Origin: CAYXDO01 sp964463485
Lineage (GTDB): Bacteria; Myxococcota; Kuafuiibacteriia; Kuafuiibacteriales; Kuafuiibacteriaceae
Direction: 5' to 3'
DNA: 56,873 nt
NCBI GenBank assembly: GCA_964463485.1
Contig: CAYXDO010000066.1
Location: forward strand, 1-56,873
In this document: in pieces, positions 17,185 to 25,428 of the stretch
How the letters are laid out: every line of letters begins with the position of its first letter
Numbering within the stretch: the stretch's first letter is position 1
Program-made: the position numbers and the translations under genes
The notes under the pieces: generated by a model
What the model was told of the DNA's origin: nothing
What the model saw: only the letters and a program-made list of their open reading frames with translations
Databases searched by the model: none

Positions 17185-17715
17185 CTACTGCTTCTTGGTA
17201 GGGATCGGGCTCACGAGCTTCGAGGTGATGCCTTCGAAGTTCCAACCGACCAACACACCCGAGCTCTGATCGTAGAATCGCGTGCCCAGCTGAAACCCAG
17301 ACGTGCCCGAAATGGCCCAAACATCGAACCCTTCGTGAGTTCGCTTTCCGGTGATTCGACCGGTCGGAGTCACGAGGCCGACCTGCCGGTCGGCGGCCGC
17401 GAGATACAGCTGCCCCACCACGACCTCCGCACCCATGTGCGGAAACTTCATCGGACGCCTGTCCGAATACTCTTGGTCATTGAGGTTGCCGCCGCCGTGC
17501 TCGGGAGGATTGACTTCGAAATCGGCCTTCAACGACCCCGGTTTGCCTTTGAATTTGAGAGTGACGTCGTAGTGCTCGGTCCTGTCACCGGCCGTATAAC
17601 TCACCTGGTAGGTGAGTGCGACGCCCGGCGCGAACGGAGCTTCCGAGCGCCTGCTGCAGCCAGGACCGAGAACCAGCGCAAGAATCGTCGCAAATGCCAG
17701 ACCCCATCGAAACAT
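17185..17715 (-). CDS. lipoprotein of unknown function
   Basis: 176 residues. MFRWGLAFATILALVLGPGC is a lipoprotein signal with Gly-Pro-Gly-Cys. The body is alternating strands (LTYQVSYTAGDRTEHYDVTLKFKG, VVVGQLYLAAADRQVGLVT, FYDQSSGVLVGWNFEG) of a beta-barrel or lipid-binding type. No family recognised. It converges on the YceD gene. Confidence 0.65.
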   Translation of the reverse strand: MFRWGLAFATILALVLGPGCSRRSEAPFAPGVALTYQVSYTAGDRTEHYDVTLKFKGKPGSLKADFEVNPPEHGGGNLNDQEYSDRRPMKFPHMGAEVVVGQLYLAAADRQVGLVTPTGRITGKRTHEGFDVWAISGTSGFQLGTRFYDQSSGVLVGWNFEGITSKLVSPIPTKKQ

Positions 17716-18042
17716 GGCGCACCTTCCCAGAATCCCAGGCGAAGCGCAAGCGGGACGACCGACCTGCGGCGATTCAGTTCAACCTCCGCACGAAAGACTT
17801 TTCTCCAAAAATCCTCTGTGTTCTCTGCGTTCCTGCTCTGTGTCCTCTGTGGCTTGCCCAGCGCCGAGCGATGATCGTCGACATATCGCGCAACTTGCAC
17901 CCAGCGCAAACCGACCCGGCGAATTTCTCTGACTTGCCACGTCCGATTCCGACCCCAACGTCCCGGATCGGACTCCCAGGTGATGGGGCCCTTCGGCCGG
18001 TTGACGGTTGTCGGGCCCTCCCCATTGGCCGACGATCTCGAC
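17716..18042. other. intergenic, contains dispersed repeat copy A
   Basis: About 330 bases between divergent genes. Apart from the repeat, no coding capacity is evident; the amylase promoter must lie downstream of the repeat, but no clear box is visible. Confidence 0.4.
17777..17878. repeat. dispersed CTCTGTGG-type intergenic repeat, copy A
   Basis: The stretch CGAAAGACTTTTCTCC, then AAAAATCCTCTGTG, TTCTCTGCGTTCCTGCTC and TGTCCTCTGTGG, then GCGCCGAGCGATG, matches copy B at 33113-33200 almost base for base. The preceding bases (CCTCCGCA) also match B, but copy A lacks the left arm that makes copy B a long imperfect hairpin. Both are between genes. Confidence 0.8.
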
Positions 18043-21000
18043 GTGTCCAAGCCCCTGTCCATGGCCATCGTCGCGCTCGGGCTCGCGCTGGGGGTGGCTC
18101 CGTCGCTCTTCGGCGTCGACGGTCCGGTGTACACCGAAGACGTTCACTTCCAAGTTCGCATCTCCGAGACCACCTACCGCGGCACCGCGAACGAGGTGTT
18201 CCTCATGTTGGATCGAGCGGGCGGCCGCAATCGCCTGCAGGTCGCGCGCCTCATGAGCAACGTCGGCGGCGACACCTTCGAGGCGACGGTCCCCCTCGAG
18301 GAGGGTGAGTACATCTACGTCTTCGTCGCCAACCCTCGTCAGTACGTGGACCTGACCGACGAGAACCTCAACCCGGACGACGTCCCCGACTCGAGCTTCT
18401 TCAACGATCCGCATCCTCGCTTCACCGGCTACGGCGGCCAGTACGGCAAGGACAACGTCTACCGCGTCACCAACCCCAAGCGCCCCAAGCTCTCCGCGGT
18501 CTCTCCCACGAGCGGCTCGGTCGTAGCGGCGCTCCCGGTGACGTTGCGAGTCCGCGCGGAGCTCGGTTCGGACGGCTCCGCCATCGACGCCGCCTCGGTC
18601 TCCGTCGCGTACGAGCGCGAAGATCCGTACGGATCCTTTCCAGGCGCCCTGGTGCCTCCGGCCGCGGACTTGGTCAACGTCGCCGGAGCGACTTACGCCA
18701 GCGGAGAAGTCTCCGTGTCGCTCGCCTCGCTCCCCGAAGGGCTTCGAAGGATCCACGTCGACTTGAAGAGCCAGAGCGGCTTCGAGGCCAAGACCCTGGT
18801 CGTGCCGCTCTTCGTGAACGCGCAAAACCAGGCGCCCCGGGCCAAAGCCGGACCCACCCGCTTCGGCTACGTCGGGCAGTTCATCGAGCTCGACGGCGGC
18901 TGGTCCGAGGATCCCGACATGCTCGGATTTTCCAACTTCACCTGGCGCAAGGTCTCAGGCCCCGGCAACGTCGAGCTGCGCGGGGTCCGCCAAGAACCCC
19001 GCAACAACGACGGAGCTCAGCGACGACCCGACGGCGTGCCCGTCGTCGACGCCGACGGGAACTTCGTCGCCGACGCGCTCCCCGCGCCCGGACCCATCCC
19101 GCAAGCCAGGTTCGACGCCGCCGGTGAGTACGAGCTCGGACTCATCGCGACCGATCGCGGCGGCCTCGCCAGCCCCGAATCGACGACCAAGGTGATCGTG
19201 AGCGCGCGCTATCAGCCCGCGTGGAGACTGCGACTTCACGTGGGTGAACGAAATGGTCGGGTCCTGATCTCCGCGGGCGCCTCCGACGTTCCGAACGGCG
19301 TGCCCGTTCGTTTCTACGCGGACTCTCTGACCCCCTTCTCGCTCAATGCCGTCAACGATCGCGAGGCCGAAGCCGATCGTCCCGCGGCCGGCGCCTATTT
19401 CGTACACGCCATCGCCGGCGATCCCGGCAACGAGACGAGTTATCCGGCCGAGGCGATCGTCATCGTTCGTCCCGACGGAACGCTCGAAGGCCGAGACACC
19501 GCGCGCTCGTCGAAGGTCTGGCGCGACGACACCAACCTATACCTGTTGTTCGTGCGTGAGTTCTTCGACAAAAACGGAGACGGTGAAGGCGACCTCGAGG
19601 GTGCGATCGAGAAGCTGCCGTGGATCAAGAGCCTCGGCGCCAACGCCATCTGGGTCATGCCGGTGGAGCCGAGCGGCACCACCCACGGCTACGCCATGGA
19701 CGCCTTCTTCTCGGTTCACGACGACTACGGCAGCGCGGAGACGCTCCGGCGATTCATCGATCGCGCCCACGAGCTCGGGATCCGCGTGGTGCTCGACCTC
19801 GTCTTCAACCACACCTCCGTGAAACATCACTGGTGGCCCGGCGCCGAGGATCCGAGCGGCTTCTCGCGAGATCGATACGTGTTCAGGCCCGACGGCTCGT
19901 TCCAATACGCGTTCGATTTCGTCTCGTTGCCGGACCTCGACTACGGCAACCCGATCGTGCGCGCCACCGGCCAGGCGCGCGCGAAGTTCTGGATGGACCT
20001 CGGGTTCGACGGCTTCCGCTGCGACATCGCAGGCTTCACGCCCAGACTCATGTGGCGCGGCGTTCGACGCGAGGTGCTCTCCCACACGATCGAAGGTTTC
20101 ATGCTGGCCGAGATCATCCCGCCCCTCGAGGACTATCTCGAAGGTCAGTTCGACGCGTTTTACGATCCGTGGACCTATTGGGAGACGCGCGACGCGTTCG
20201 CCGGAAACAAAGACTTCTCGTCCCTCGACACCGCCATCAAGGCCGCCGAGCGCTACGTGCAGAATGCTCCGCGCGGAATCATTCGCGACAAGGTCGATCC
20301 GGCGGACGTGATTCGCGTGCGCTATCTCGACAACCAAGACGAGGATCGCTTCCTCTTGCTCGCAGGTGGCTCTCAGGATCGGCAGCGCGTGGCCTCGGCC
20401 GTGCTGCTCACGATGCCCGGGGTCCCGCTCATCACCTACGGCGACGAGTCCGCGCTCGTCGAAGGTCGCGGCCGCATGACCTTCACGCGCAACCCAGAGA
20501 TGGTCGCGCACTACAAAAAATACCTCCGAATTCGGAACGGCAACCCAGGCCTGCGCGGACAGAGCTCGGACAACTTTCCGGGCGCGGGCAACCGTTACAT
20601 TCGCATCTCGAGCGACGACGACATGAACGGCCGCCAAGTCTTCAGCTACCTACGGCACGGCAACAACCAGAGCTTCGTCGTGCTCGCCAACCGCGGGCCG
20701 GCACCGGTCACCGGCACTCGCGCGCAGTTTTACGTGGGTCGCGAGATCCTTGACCGCATTCCCGAGGACCCGATCGTGATGACGAACCACGCCAATCCTC
20801 GAGACATCCTCACTGTCGGCAAGCAGCAGCTCCAGTCCGGGCACATCGCGCCGGTCGGCGGCTATGAAGTGAAGGTGTATCAGCTCGGTACCGTCGAAAT
20901 CCCAGATGGAGACGCCGACGGAATCTTGGACTCCTTCGACGGGTGCGTCGGCGTTCCGAACGGCTCGGACCAAGACGACGACTTCGACGGCGTACCCAAC

Positions 21001-22662
21001 GCCTGCGACCACTGCGCGAGCTCGACGACACGAGAAGACGTCGGAATGGACGGCTGCGCCCGCGCGAGCGGCGCGCCGAGACCTACCTACACACTCGATG
21101 GAACGCTCGACGACGCGAGCTACCAGGTCGCCTCCGGCGACGGACTCACGCTCTACGCGTCCTTCAACGGGCGGGTGCTCTACCTCGCCACGAACGGCGC
21201 CAGACCGGGCCGGGACCACGTCATTTTGTTGGACGAAGATGATAATCCTCTGGAACCCGCGGCGTTCGGAAAGGCCGGACGCGTCGCCGCTCGGTGGTCG
21301 TTCATCGACGAGGGACGAACCGACCGCACCGAGTGGGCCGGCCCGTGGGTCGGCACCAAGGCCGCCTCGAACACTCCGGTCGCCGACGGCGTCGCCGAGA
21401 CCACGATCAACTTGGTGGAGCGCTTTGGAGCGTCGTTCCCACAGCACGTGAGAGTTGCGGTCGTCGCCTACGACGGCGCCGACCTCGCTGGGCAAGCGCC
21501 CTCCGCCACGACGCCGGGATCGGACGTCTCGACGGACGAGCTCCTCGAGCTCCCGCTGGTCGCGCCCGAGATCACCGCCGCCGGCCCGGTCGAACCGACG
21601 CGTGACGCTGGCTTGCCCGCGACTCGAGACGGCGGCGGGAGCCCGACCGACGACCTCGACGGCGACGATGTCGCGGATGGCGTCGACAACTGCCTCGGCG
21701 TCCAAAACGCAGATCAGGCCGACCACGACGATGACGGCCGCGGAGACGCGTGCGACGACTGCCCGCTCACCTCGCCCGGCTCCCCCATCGACGGGCGCGG
21801 ATGCGAAAAAGACCCGGGCACCACCGGACCGTCCTTCGATGAAGATGAGACCGACAAACAGCGCGAGGGCTGCGGATGCGCCTCGACGCCCCGCGACCGT
21901 TCGACCACGCTCGCGCCCATGCTCCTGCTCGCCGCCCTCTTCTTCCGCCGACGATTTCTCGCCGTGGCCTCCGCCTTGGTCGTCTCGGCATGCGGGGCCT
22001 TCGGCGAGCCTTCGGCGCCCGTCGAGGGGGAGCGGCTGATCTCGGGGCGGTTGGTTCCGCCGAGCCCCGCGGACGTTGGCCCCACCGTGATCGCATTGGA
22101 GCCGCTCGCGCTCGCGCTCGACGCCCGAGCCGATCCGAAGATCGCGCTCGTGCGCCGTGGCGAGGCCTTCAACCCCGCCGCAAACGGCGGCGAGCCGGTG
22201 GCCTTTCGCCTCTCGCTGCCCTCCGATCGGACCTTTCTCCTGTTGTTCCAGACGCCTGGTCAGGGCCAAAGCGGGCTCGGCAGGCTCGTGGCGCGCTTTC
22301 GCTTTCCGGCCGATGGCTCGGGAGCCTCGACCGACCTGCTATCTGCGCCGCTGCCGGGTGTGCCCGCGCCCGACCTCGAGCTCGGCACGGTGAAGATCAC
22401 CACCTCGAGGGCCGTCGAAGGTGATCGCGAGGCCTTCGTACTCTTCGATGGCACGACGGATCGCAACCCGCTGGGGCAGAATGATGTGGATGGCGACGGA
22501 GCTCCCGACCTCGAAGACGCGGACGACGATGCCGACTTCATCCCCGACGAAGGGGATCTCGACAGCGACGGCGACGGCATCCCAAACGCCGACCAGGGCT
22601 TCGACGTGTTGCTCGCGATGGATCAAGATGGAGATCACGTGCCCGATGCGCTCGACAACTGA
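18043..22662 (+). CDS. secreted GH13 alpha-amylase-like enzyme, fused in frame to a downstream lipoprotein
   Basis: 1539 residues from a GTG at 18043, chosen because MSKPLSMAIVALGLALGVAPSLFG is a signal peptide. An ATG at 17980 is further upstream in frame. Domains: a strand-rich N-terminal module resembling CBM48 (residues about 25-130), Ig/PKD-like modules, then a GH13 barrel from about 490. Catalytic residues: Asp661 in GFRCDIAG, Glu690 in LAEII, Asp766 in LDNQDEDR. Gln765 replaces the usual His. The C-terminus has two calcium-binding thrombospondin-3-like segments and a DOMON-like region between. Around base 21880-21950 comes EGCGCAST, a hydrophobic stretch and FFRRR, a complete MYXO-CTERM tail. 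The frame then continues without a stop into FLAVASALVVSAC, a lipoprotein signal, and about 230 further residues with Asp-rich repeats. Two proteins therefore appear joined. The last 400 bases are duplicated at 23934-24338. Confidence 0.75.
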   Translation: MSKPLSMAIVALGLALGVAPSLFGVDGPVYTEDVHFQVRISETTYRGTANEVFLMLDRAGGRNRLQVARLMSNVGGDTFEATVPLEEGEYIYVFVANPRQYVDLTDENLNPDDVPDSSFFNDPHPRFTGYGGQYGKDNVYRVTNPKRPKLSAVSPTSGSVVAALPVTLRVRAELGSDGSAIDAASVSVAYEREDPYGSFPGALVPPAADLVNVAGATYASGEVSVSLASLPEGLRRIHVDLKSQSGFEAKTLVVPLFVNAQNQAPRAKAGPTRFGYVGQFIELDGGWSEDPDMLGFSNFTWRKVSGPGNVELRGVRQEPRNNDGAQRRPDGVPVVDADGNFVADALPAPGPIPQARFDAAGEYELGLIATDRGGLASPESTTKVIVSARYQPAWRLRLHVGERNGRVLISAGASDVPNGVPVRFYADSLTPFSLNAVNDREAEADRPAAGAYFVHAIAGDPGNETSYPAEAIVIVRPDGTLEGRDTARSSKVWRDDTNLYLLFVREFFDKNGDGEGDLEGAIEKLPWIKSLGANAIWVMPVEPSGTTHGYAMDAFFSVHDDYGSAETLRRFIDRAHELGIRVVLDLVFNHTSVKHHWWPGAEDPSGFSRDRYVFRPDGSFQYAFDFVSLPDLDYGNPIVRATGQARAKFWMDLGFDGFRCDIAGFTPRLMWRGVRREVLSHTIEGFMLAEIIPPLEDYLEGQFDAFYDPWTYWETRDAFAGNKDFSSLDTAIKAAERYVQNAPRGIIRDKVDPADVIRVRYLDNQDEDRFLLLAGGSQDRQRVASAVLLTMPGVPLITYGDESALVEGRGRMTFTRNPEMVAHYKKYLRIRNGNPGLRGQSSDNFPGAGNRYIRISSDDDMNGRQVFSYLRHGNNQSFVVLANRGPAPVTGTRAQFYVGREILDRIPEDPIVMTNHANPRDILTVGKQQLQSGHIAPVGGYEVKVYQLGTVEIPDGDADGILDSFDGCVGVPNGSDQDDDFDGVPNACDHCASSTTREDVGMDGCARASGAPRPTYTLDGTLDDASYQVASGDGLTLYASFNGRVLYLATNGARPGRDHVILLDEDDNPLEPAAFGKAGRVAARWSFIDEGRTDRTEWAGPWVGTKAASNTPVADGVAETTINLVERFGASFPQHVRVAVVAYDGADLAGQAPSATTPGSDVSTDELLELPLVAPEITAAGPVEPTRDAGLPATRDGGGSPTDDLDGDDVADGVDNCLGVQNADQADHDDDGRGDACDDCPLTSPGSPIDGRGCEKDPGTTGPSFDEDETDKQREGCGCASTPRDRSTTLAPMLLLAALFFRRRFLAVASALVVSACGAFGEPSAPVEGERLISGRLVPPSPADVGPTVIALEPLALALDARADPKIALVRRGEAFNPAANGGEPVAFRLSLPSDRTFLLLFQTPGQGQSGLGRLVARFRFPADGSGASTDLLSAPLPGVPAPDLELGTVKITTSRAVEGDREAFVLFDGTTDRNPLGQNDVDGDGAPDLEDADDDADFIPDEGDLDSDGDGIPNADQGFDVLLAMDQDGDHVPDALDN

Positions 22663-22876
22663 TCGAATCGCCGCCGCGTGGTTCACCAAGCCCCCCGACT
22701 CCGCCGACACCTTGTTCTTCGTCGGAGACGCCACTCAGCAGCCGACGAAGAGCTCGCTCGCGACACTGCGCTGCAGAAGGCTCTGCACCATCTGCTGGTG
22801 TACTGCGGGGCTCGGATCGAGTCCGAGTTCAAGTCGCTCGAGGTCGAGAAGGACGGCAGAACGAACAGTCCAGAGC
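22258..22876 (+). repeat. segmental duplication, copy 1 (end of amylase-fused lipoprotein + degenerate LPP20-like gene start)
   Basis: Bases 22258-22670 match 23934-24346 with four substitutions, the first 300 or so being identical. Beyond, copy 1 lacks 54 bases that copy 2 has (24351-24404 or so), then continues matching to about 22876 with roughly nine substitutions and a one-base deletion in about 190 bases. Copy 1 keeps the gene end intact and breaks the following gene; copy 2 does the opposite. Confidence 0.9.
22646..22876 (+). pseudogene. degenerate 5' copy of the LPP20-like lipoprotein gene
   Basis: The ATG at 22646 corresponds exactly to the start at 24322 of the intact gene, overlapping the upstream gene's end in the same way. 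A 54-base deletion removes the signal peptide and lipobox codons. A one-base deletion near 22742 then shifts the frame. Homology ends around 22876, about 190 codons short of full length. No full product can be made. Confidence 0.85.
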
Positions 22877-23270
22877 CCGCCGCGCGGAGGACGATCTCGC
22901 TCAGGCCTCGGCGAAAACGTCGAGCGATGCGCAACCGCGCGAAACACGAAAGAGCATCGCGATCGTGGCTGTCGTGCCTCGTCGAACGGAACGAATTTCG
23001 GAGATCGATGACCGCACCTGGCTGGGGCCCAACGAATCGGAGCGATTTTCGGAGCCCAAACGATTGCGCTCTCACGATCCTTCGTATTTGTACCTCTCGT
23101 GCGCCGCATCCGACAAAACACCCCCGAGAAGTTCTGGTTCGTGACTTCCAGGAGAGGCCGATGCGCGACGCGAAGCAGCGATGCATGACCGGCTGCGGCG
23201 ATCACAAGCCGCGCTGTTCTTCCATTGAGGGCGTGGACTGCGGGCGGACGCGGGGCTCTCTGTCGTGCTC
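22877..23270. other. insert left part, no gene supported
   Basis: About 390 bases between the duplication end and the toxin gene. Frames here are Arg/Ser-rich with no family features, and the composition is slightly less GC-rich than the flanks. It may carry regulatory DNA or a decayed fragment of the inserted element. Confidence 0.4.
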
Positions 23271-23597
23271 TTACAGCTCGACGTCGAAGCCGAGCACATC
23301 GAGCAGCGCGGAGCGGACTGTGGGCCAACGAGCCGCAGGTAGGCTCGCGATCCACGGGCCGAGCAGCACCCGATCGACGGAACGGATCCACTCAGGCTTG
23401 AGCACGCACGGACTCGGAAGGCCGTCGTCGGTCCCGAGCGCGACCTCCCAAGGCAGGTCACGCACCTGAGTGGACAGCGGAATTACGGGAACCTGCGTGA
23501 GCGAAGCGATGAGAACGTCACGACCAAGGACAAGCACCGGACGGCGCTTGTCCGGAGCTTCGAACCGAAACCAACGAATGTCACCGCGCGCGATCAC
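23271..23597 (-). CDS. MazF/PemK-family endoribonuclease toxin
   Basis: 108 residues from a GTG at 23597 whose first bases overlap the antitoxin's TGA (GTGA). RGDIRWFRFEAPDKRRPVLVLGRD is the conserved N-terminal segment (Gly-Asp-Ile-x-Trp, Lys-x-Arg-Pro-Val-Leu-Val) of the MazF/PemK/CcdB fold. VPVIPLSTQVRDLPWEV and LPSPCVLKPEWIRSVDRVLLG follow in family order. Members cleave mRNA at short motifs. The Arg-Pro and Thr-containing (PLST) positions that form the active site are present. It lies inside the duplicated region with the antitoxin upstream, as a normal type II operon. A longer minus-strand frame extends upstream to 23945 but is Arg-rich and antisense to the antitoxin. Confidence 0.85.
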   Translation of the reverse strand: MIARGDIRWFRFEAPDKRRPVLVLGRDVLIASLTQVPVIPLSTQVRDLPWEVALGTDDGLPSPCVLKPEWIRSVDRVLLGPWIASLPAARWPTVRSALLDVLGFDVEL

Positions 23598-23815
23598 AAT
23601 GGGAACTCGGGCTCCTCGCTGTCTTCGATCGGCCCCTGAGGACCGCGCTGGAGCCACGCGCTCCAAAGCTCGTGTTGGGCCTCGTTCGACAGTCGTGTGT
23701 TGTCCTCGTATTCGGGTTCGAGGAGCACACGGACCCTCTTGCCCTCCAGGGGAGGGACTGCCGTGTCGAGCGAGATAATGTGTCCGTGGAGGATCCCCGT
23801 GGCGCTCTCGATCAT
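23594..23815 (-). CDS. antitoxin partner of the MazF/PemK toxin (AF2212-like antitoxin)
   Basis: 73 residues. MIESATGILHGHIISLDTAVPPLEGKRVRVLLEPEYED has the short beta pattern of small AF2212/DUF104-like antitoxins (Gly-x-Ile-x-Leu, then Leu-x-Glu-Gly-x-x-Val-x-Val), and an acidic C-terminal tail (EDSEEPEFPL) of the sort that wraps around the toxin. The four-base GTGA overlap with the toxin gene implies coupling. DNA binding by the N-terminal part would give autoregulation, as in related pairs, but no operator was identified. Confidence 0.7.
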   Translation of the reverse strand: MIESATGILHGHIISLDTAVPPLEGKRVRVLLEPEYEDNTRLSNEAQHELWSAWLQRGPQGPIEDSEEPEFPL

Positions 23816-23933
23816 TGTCCTTCGATTCTATGGGCTTGCAAGGCTGATGACCAGTCGGCGCGTTCAAGCGCGGTCCTGGTACGACACGACGATGAGTCGG
23901 AAGGCGTCCGCGAGCCCACTCGCTCGCTCGGGG

Positions 23934-24338
23934 GGTCAGGGCCAAAGCGGGCTCGGCAGGCTCGTGGCGCGCTTTCGCTTTCCGGCCGATGGCTCGGGAG
24001 CCTCGACCGACCTGCTATCTGCGCCGCTGCCGGGTGTGCCCGCGCCCGACCTCGAGCTCGGCACGGTGAAGATCACCACCTCGAGGGCCGTCGAAGGTGA
24101 TCGCGAGGCCTTCGTACTCTTCGATGGCACGACGGATCGCAACCCGCTGGGGCAGAATGATGTGGATGGCGACGGAGCTCCCGACCTCGAAGACGCGGAC
24201 GACGATGCCGACTTCATCCCCGACGAGGGGGATCTCGACGGCGACGGCGACGGCATCCCAAACGCCGACCAAGGCTTCGACGTGTTGCTCGCGATGGATC
24301 AAGATGGAGATCACGTACCCGATGCGCTCGACAACTGA
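23934..24338 (+). pseudogene. 5'-truncated copy of the amylase-fused lipoprotein end
   Basis: The last 135 codons of the gene at 18043-22662 are repeated here (QGQSGLGRLVARFRF to the C-terminal DHVPDALDN). The reading frame stays open, but the signal peptide and first half are gone, replaced by unrelated sequence from the insert, so no exported product is expected. It still overlaps the start of the following gene, exactly as in copy 1. Confidence 0.85.
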
Positions 24339-24600
24339 TCGAATCGCGCTGCTCGCGCTCCTCGCTTCCGCGTGCGGGTCCATGCCGAAGTCGGCGACGC
24401 CTCCCGCGTGGTTCACCAAGCCGCCAGACTCCGCCGACACCTTGTACTTCGTCGGAGACGCCACTCAACAGCCCGACGAAGAGCTCGCTCGCGACACCGC
24501 GTTGCAGAAGGCTCTGCACCATCTCTTGGTGTACTGCGGGGCTCGCATCGAGTCCGAGTTCAAGTCGCTCGAGGTCGAGAAGGACGGCAAATACGAACAG
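23934..24600 (+). repeat. segmental duplication, copy 2
   Basis: Partner of 22258-22876. The left boundary is sharp: GGTCAGGGCC is shared, while the bases before it differ (GCCT in copy 1, GGGG in copy 2). The right limit is near 24600, where copy 1 loses homology. Confidence 0.9.
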
Positions 24601-25428
24601 TCCACGGAGCTCGGCGTATCGGTGCATGGTGAGGAGATCGAGGTCCAACAGACCAAGTTGAGGTTGTGGCAAGTGGAAGCCGGCGGCGATGGCTACGCAG
24701 GCTACGCGCTCGTCGCGTGGCCGAAGGCAGAGTATGAGCGCGTCCTCTTGAGCAAGTCCGAGCAAGCCAAGCGCGCGCTCGAGCGCTATCTCGCCGCCGA
24801 GGCCGAGTTCGCAGGCAGAGATCTCGACGCTGCGAGCGGCTCGCTGACCGACGCGTCGCGATTCTTGGGAAAGTCCAAAGCGGTCGTCTCGATCGGACAC
24901 GACACGATCAAGGACACCCGAATGTTACGCGTCGCGATCGAGAGCCTCGAGAAGCGGATCGCGGAGCTCGATGGCGCGCGCCGATCGGTGCTCGCGCTCG
25001 ACGTCGTTTGTCGTTCCGATGCCAAGCCCGTTCCGTGCGATGTGCGGCGCGCGGGTGCGCTTCGGCAGGCTGTGGCTCAAGGGGGCAAGAAGGTCTCGCC
25101 GTCCAGCATCCCTGCCGAGCTCGTCTCCGGAATCCTCGACGCTCGGATCAACGGACGCGCGGGCCTCCCAAAAGATGCCGGCTTCGTCGTCGCCGTCGAG
25201 TATGTGACCGAGTTTCGCGAGAAGGATCAATACGGGTTCCAGTACGTGAACTACTCCGCGCGCGCCGCCGTGCTCGACGTGAGGACTGCGCAGGTCGTTC
25301 ACACCAAGTCGATCCCACCGACCAAGGTCGGGCACGTGAAGCTGCAAGGCGCGATCGAAAAGGGCCTGAACGAGGCCGAGAAGTTGCTCGCGGCGGATCT
25401 CAAGTCGATGATCGGAGCGCTCGAGTGA
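24322..25428 (+). CDS. LPP20-like lipoprotein
   Basis: 368 residues from the ATG at 24322, which overlaps the end of the preceding truncated gene by 17 bases. MRSTTDRIALLALLASACG is a lipoprotein signal with Ala-Ser-Ala-Cys. PPAWFTKPPDSADTLYFVGDAT, then ELARDTALQKALHHLLVYCG, matches the LPP20/LPOB-type domain (Pro-x-Trp, x-x-Val-Gly-x-Ala, then an Ala-rich helix). The central part is helical with an ALERYLAAEAEFAG coiled stretch. The C-terminal part has strands and EVVHTKSIPP-like text. It is the intact copy of the gene partly duplicated at 22646. The thioredoxin-like gene follows with a GTGA overlap. Members of this family are envelope proteins of poorly known role. Confidence 0.8.
   Translation: MRSTTDRIALLALLASACGSMPKSATPPAWFTKPPDSADTLYFVGDATQQPDEELARDTALQKALHHLLVYCGARIESEFKSLEVEKDGKYEQSTELGVSVHGEEIEVQQTKLRLWQVEAGGDGYAGYALVAWPKAEYERVLLSKSEQAKRALERYLAAEAEFAGRDLDAASGSLTDASRFLGKSKAVVSIGHDTIKDTRMLRVAIESLEKRIAELDGARRSVLALDVVCRSDAKPVPCDVRRAGALRQAVAQGGKKVSPSSIPAELVSGILDARINGRAGLPKDAGFVVAVEYVTEFREKDQYGFQYVNYSARAAVLDVRTAQVVHTKSIPPTKVGHVKLQGAIEKGLNEAEKLLAADLKSMIGALE

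Noticed and set aside
20650..22269. Minus-strand 539-codon frame
   Set aside because: Antisense to the amylase C-terminal region; no domain.
22735..23391. Minus-strand frame across the duplication insert
   Set aside because: Covers duplicated coding DNA in antisense, Arg/Pro-rich, no family features.
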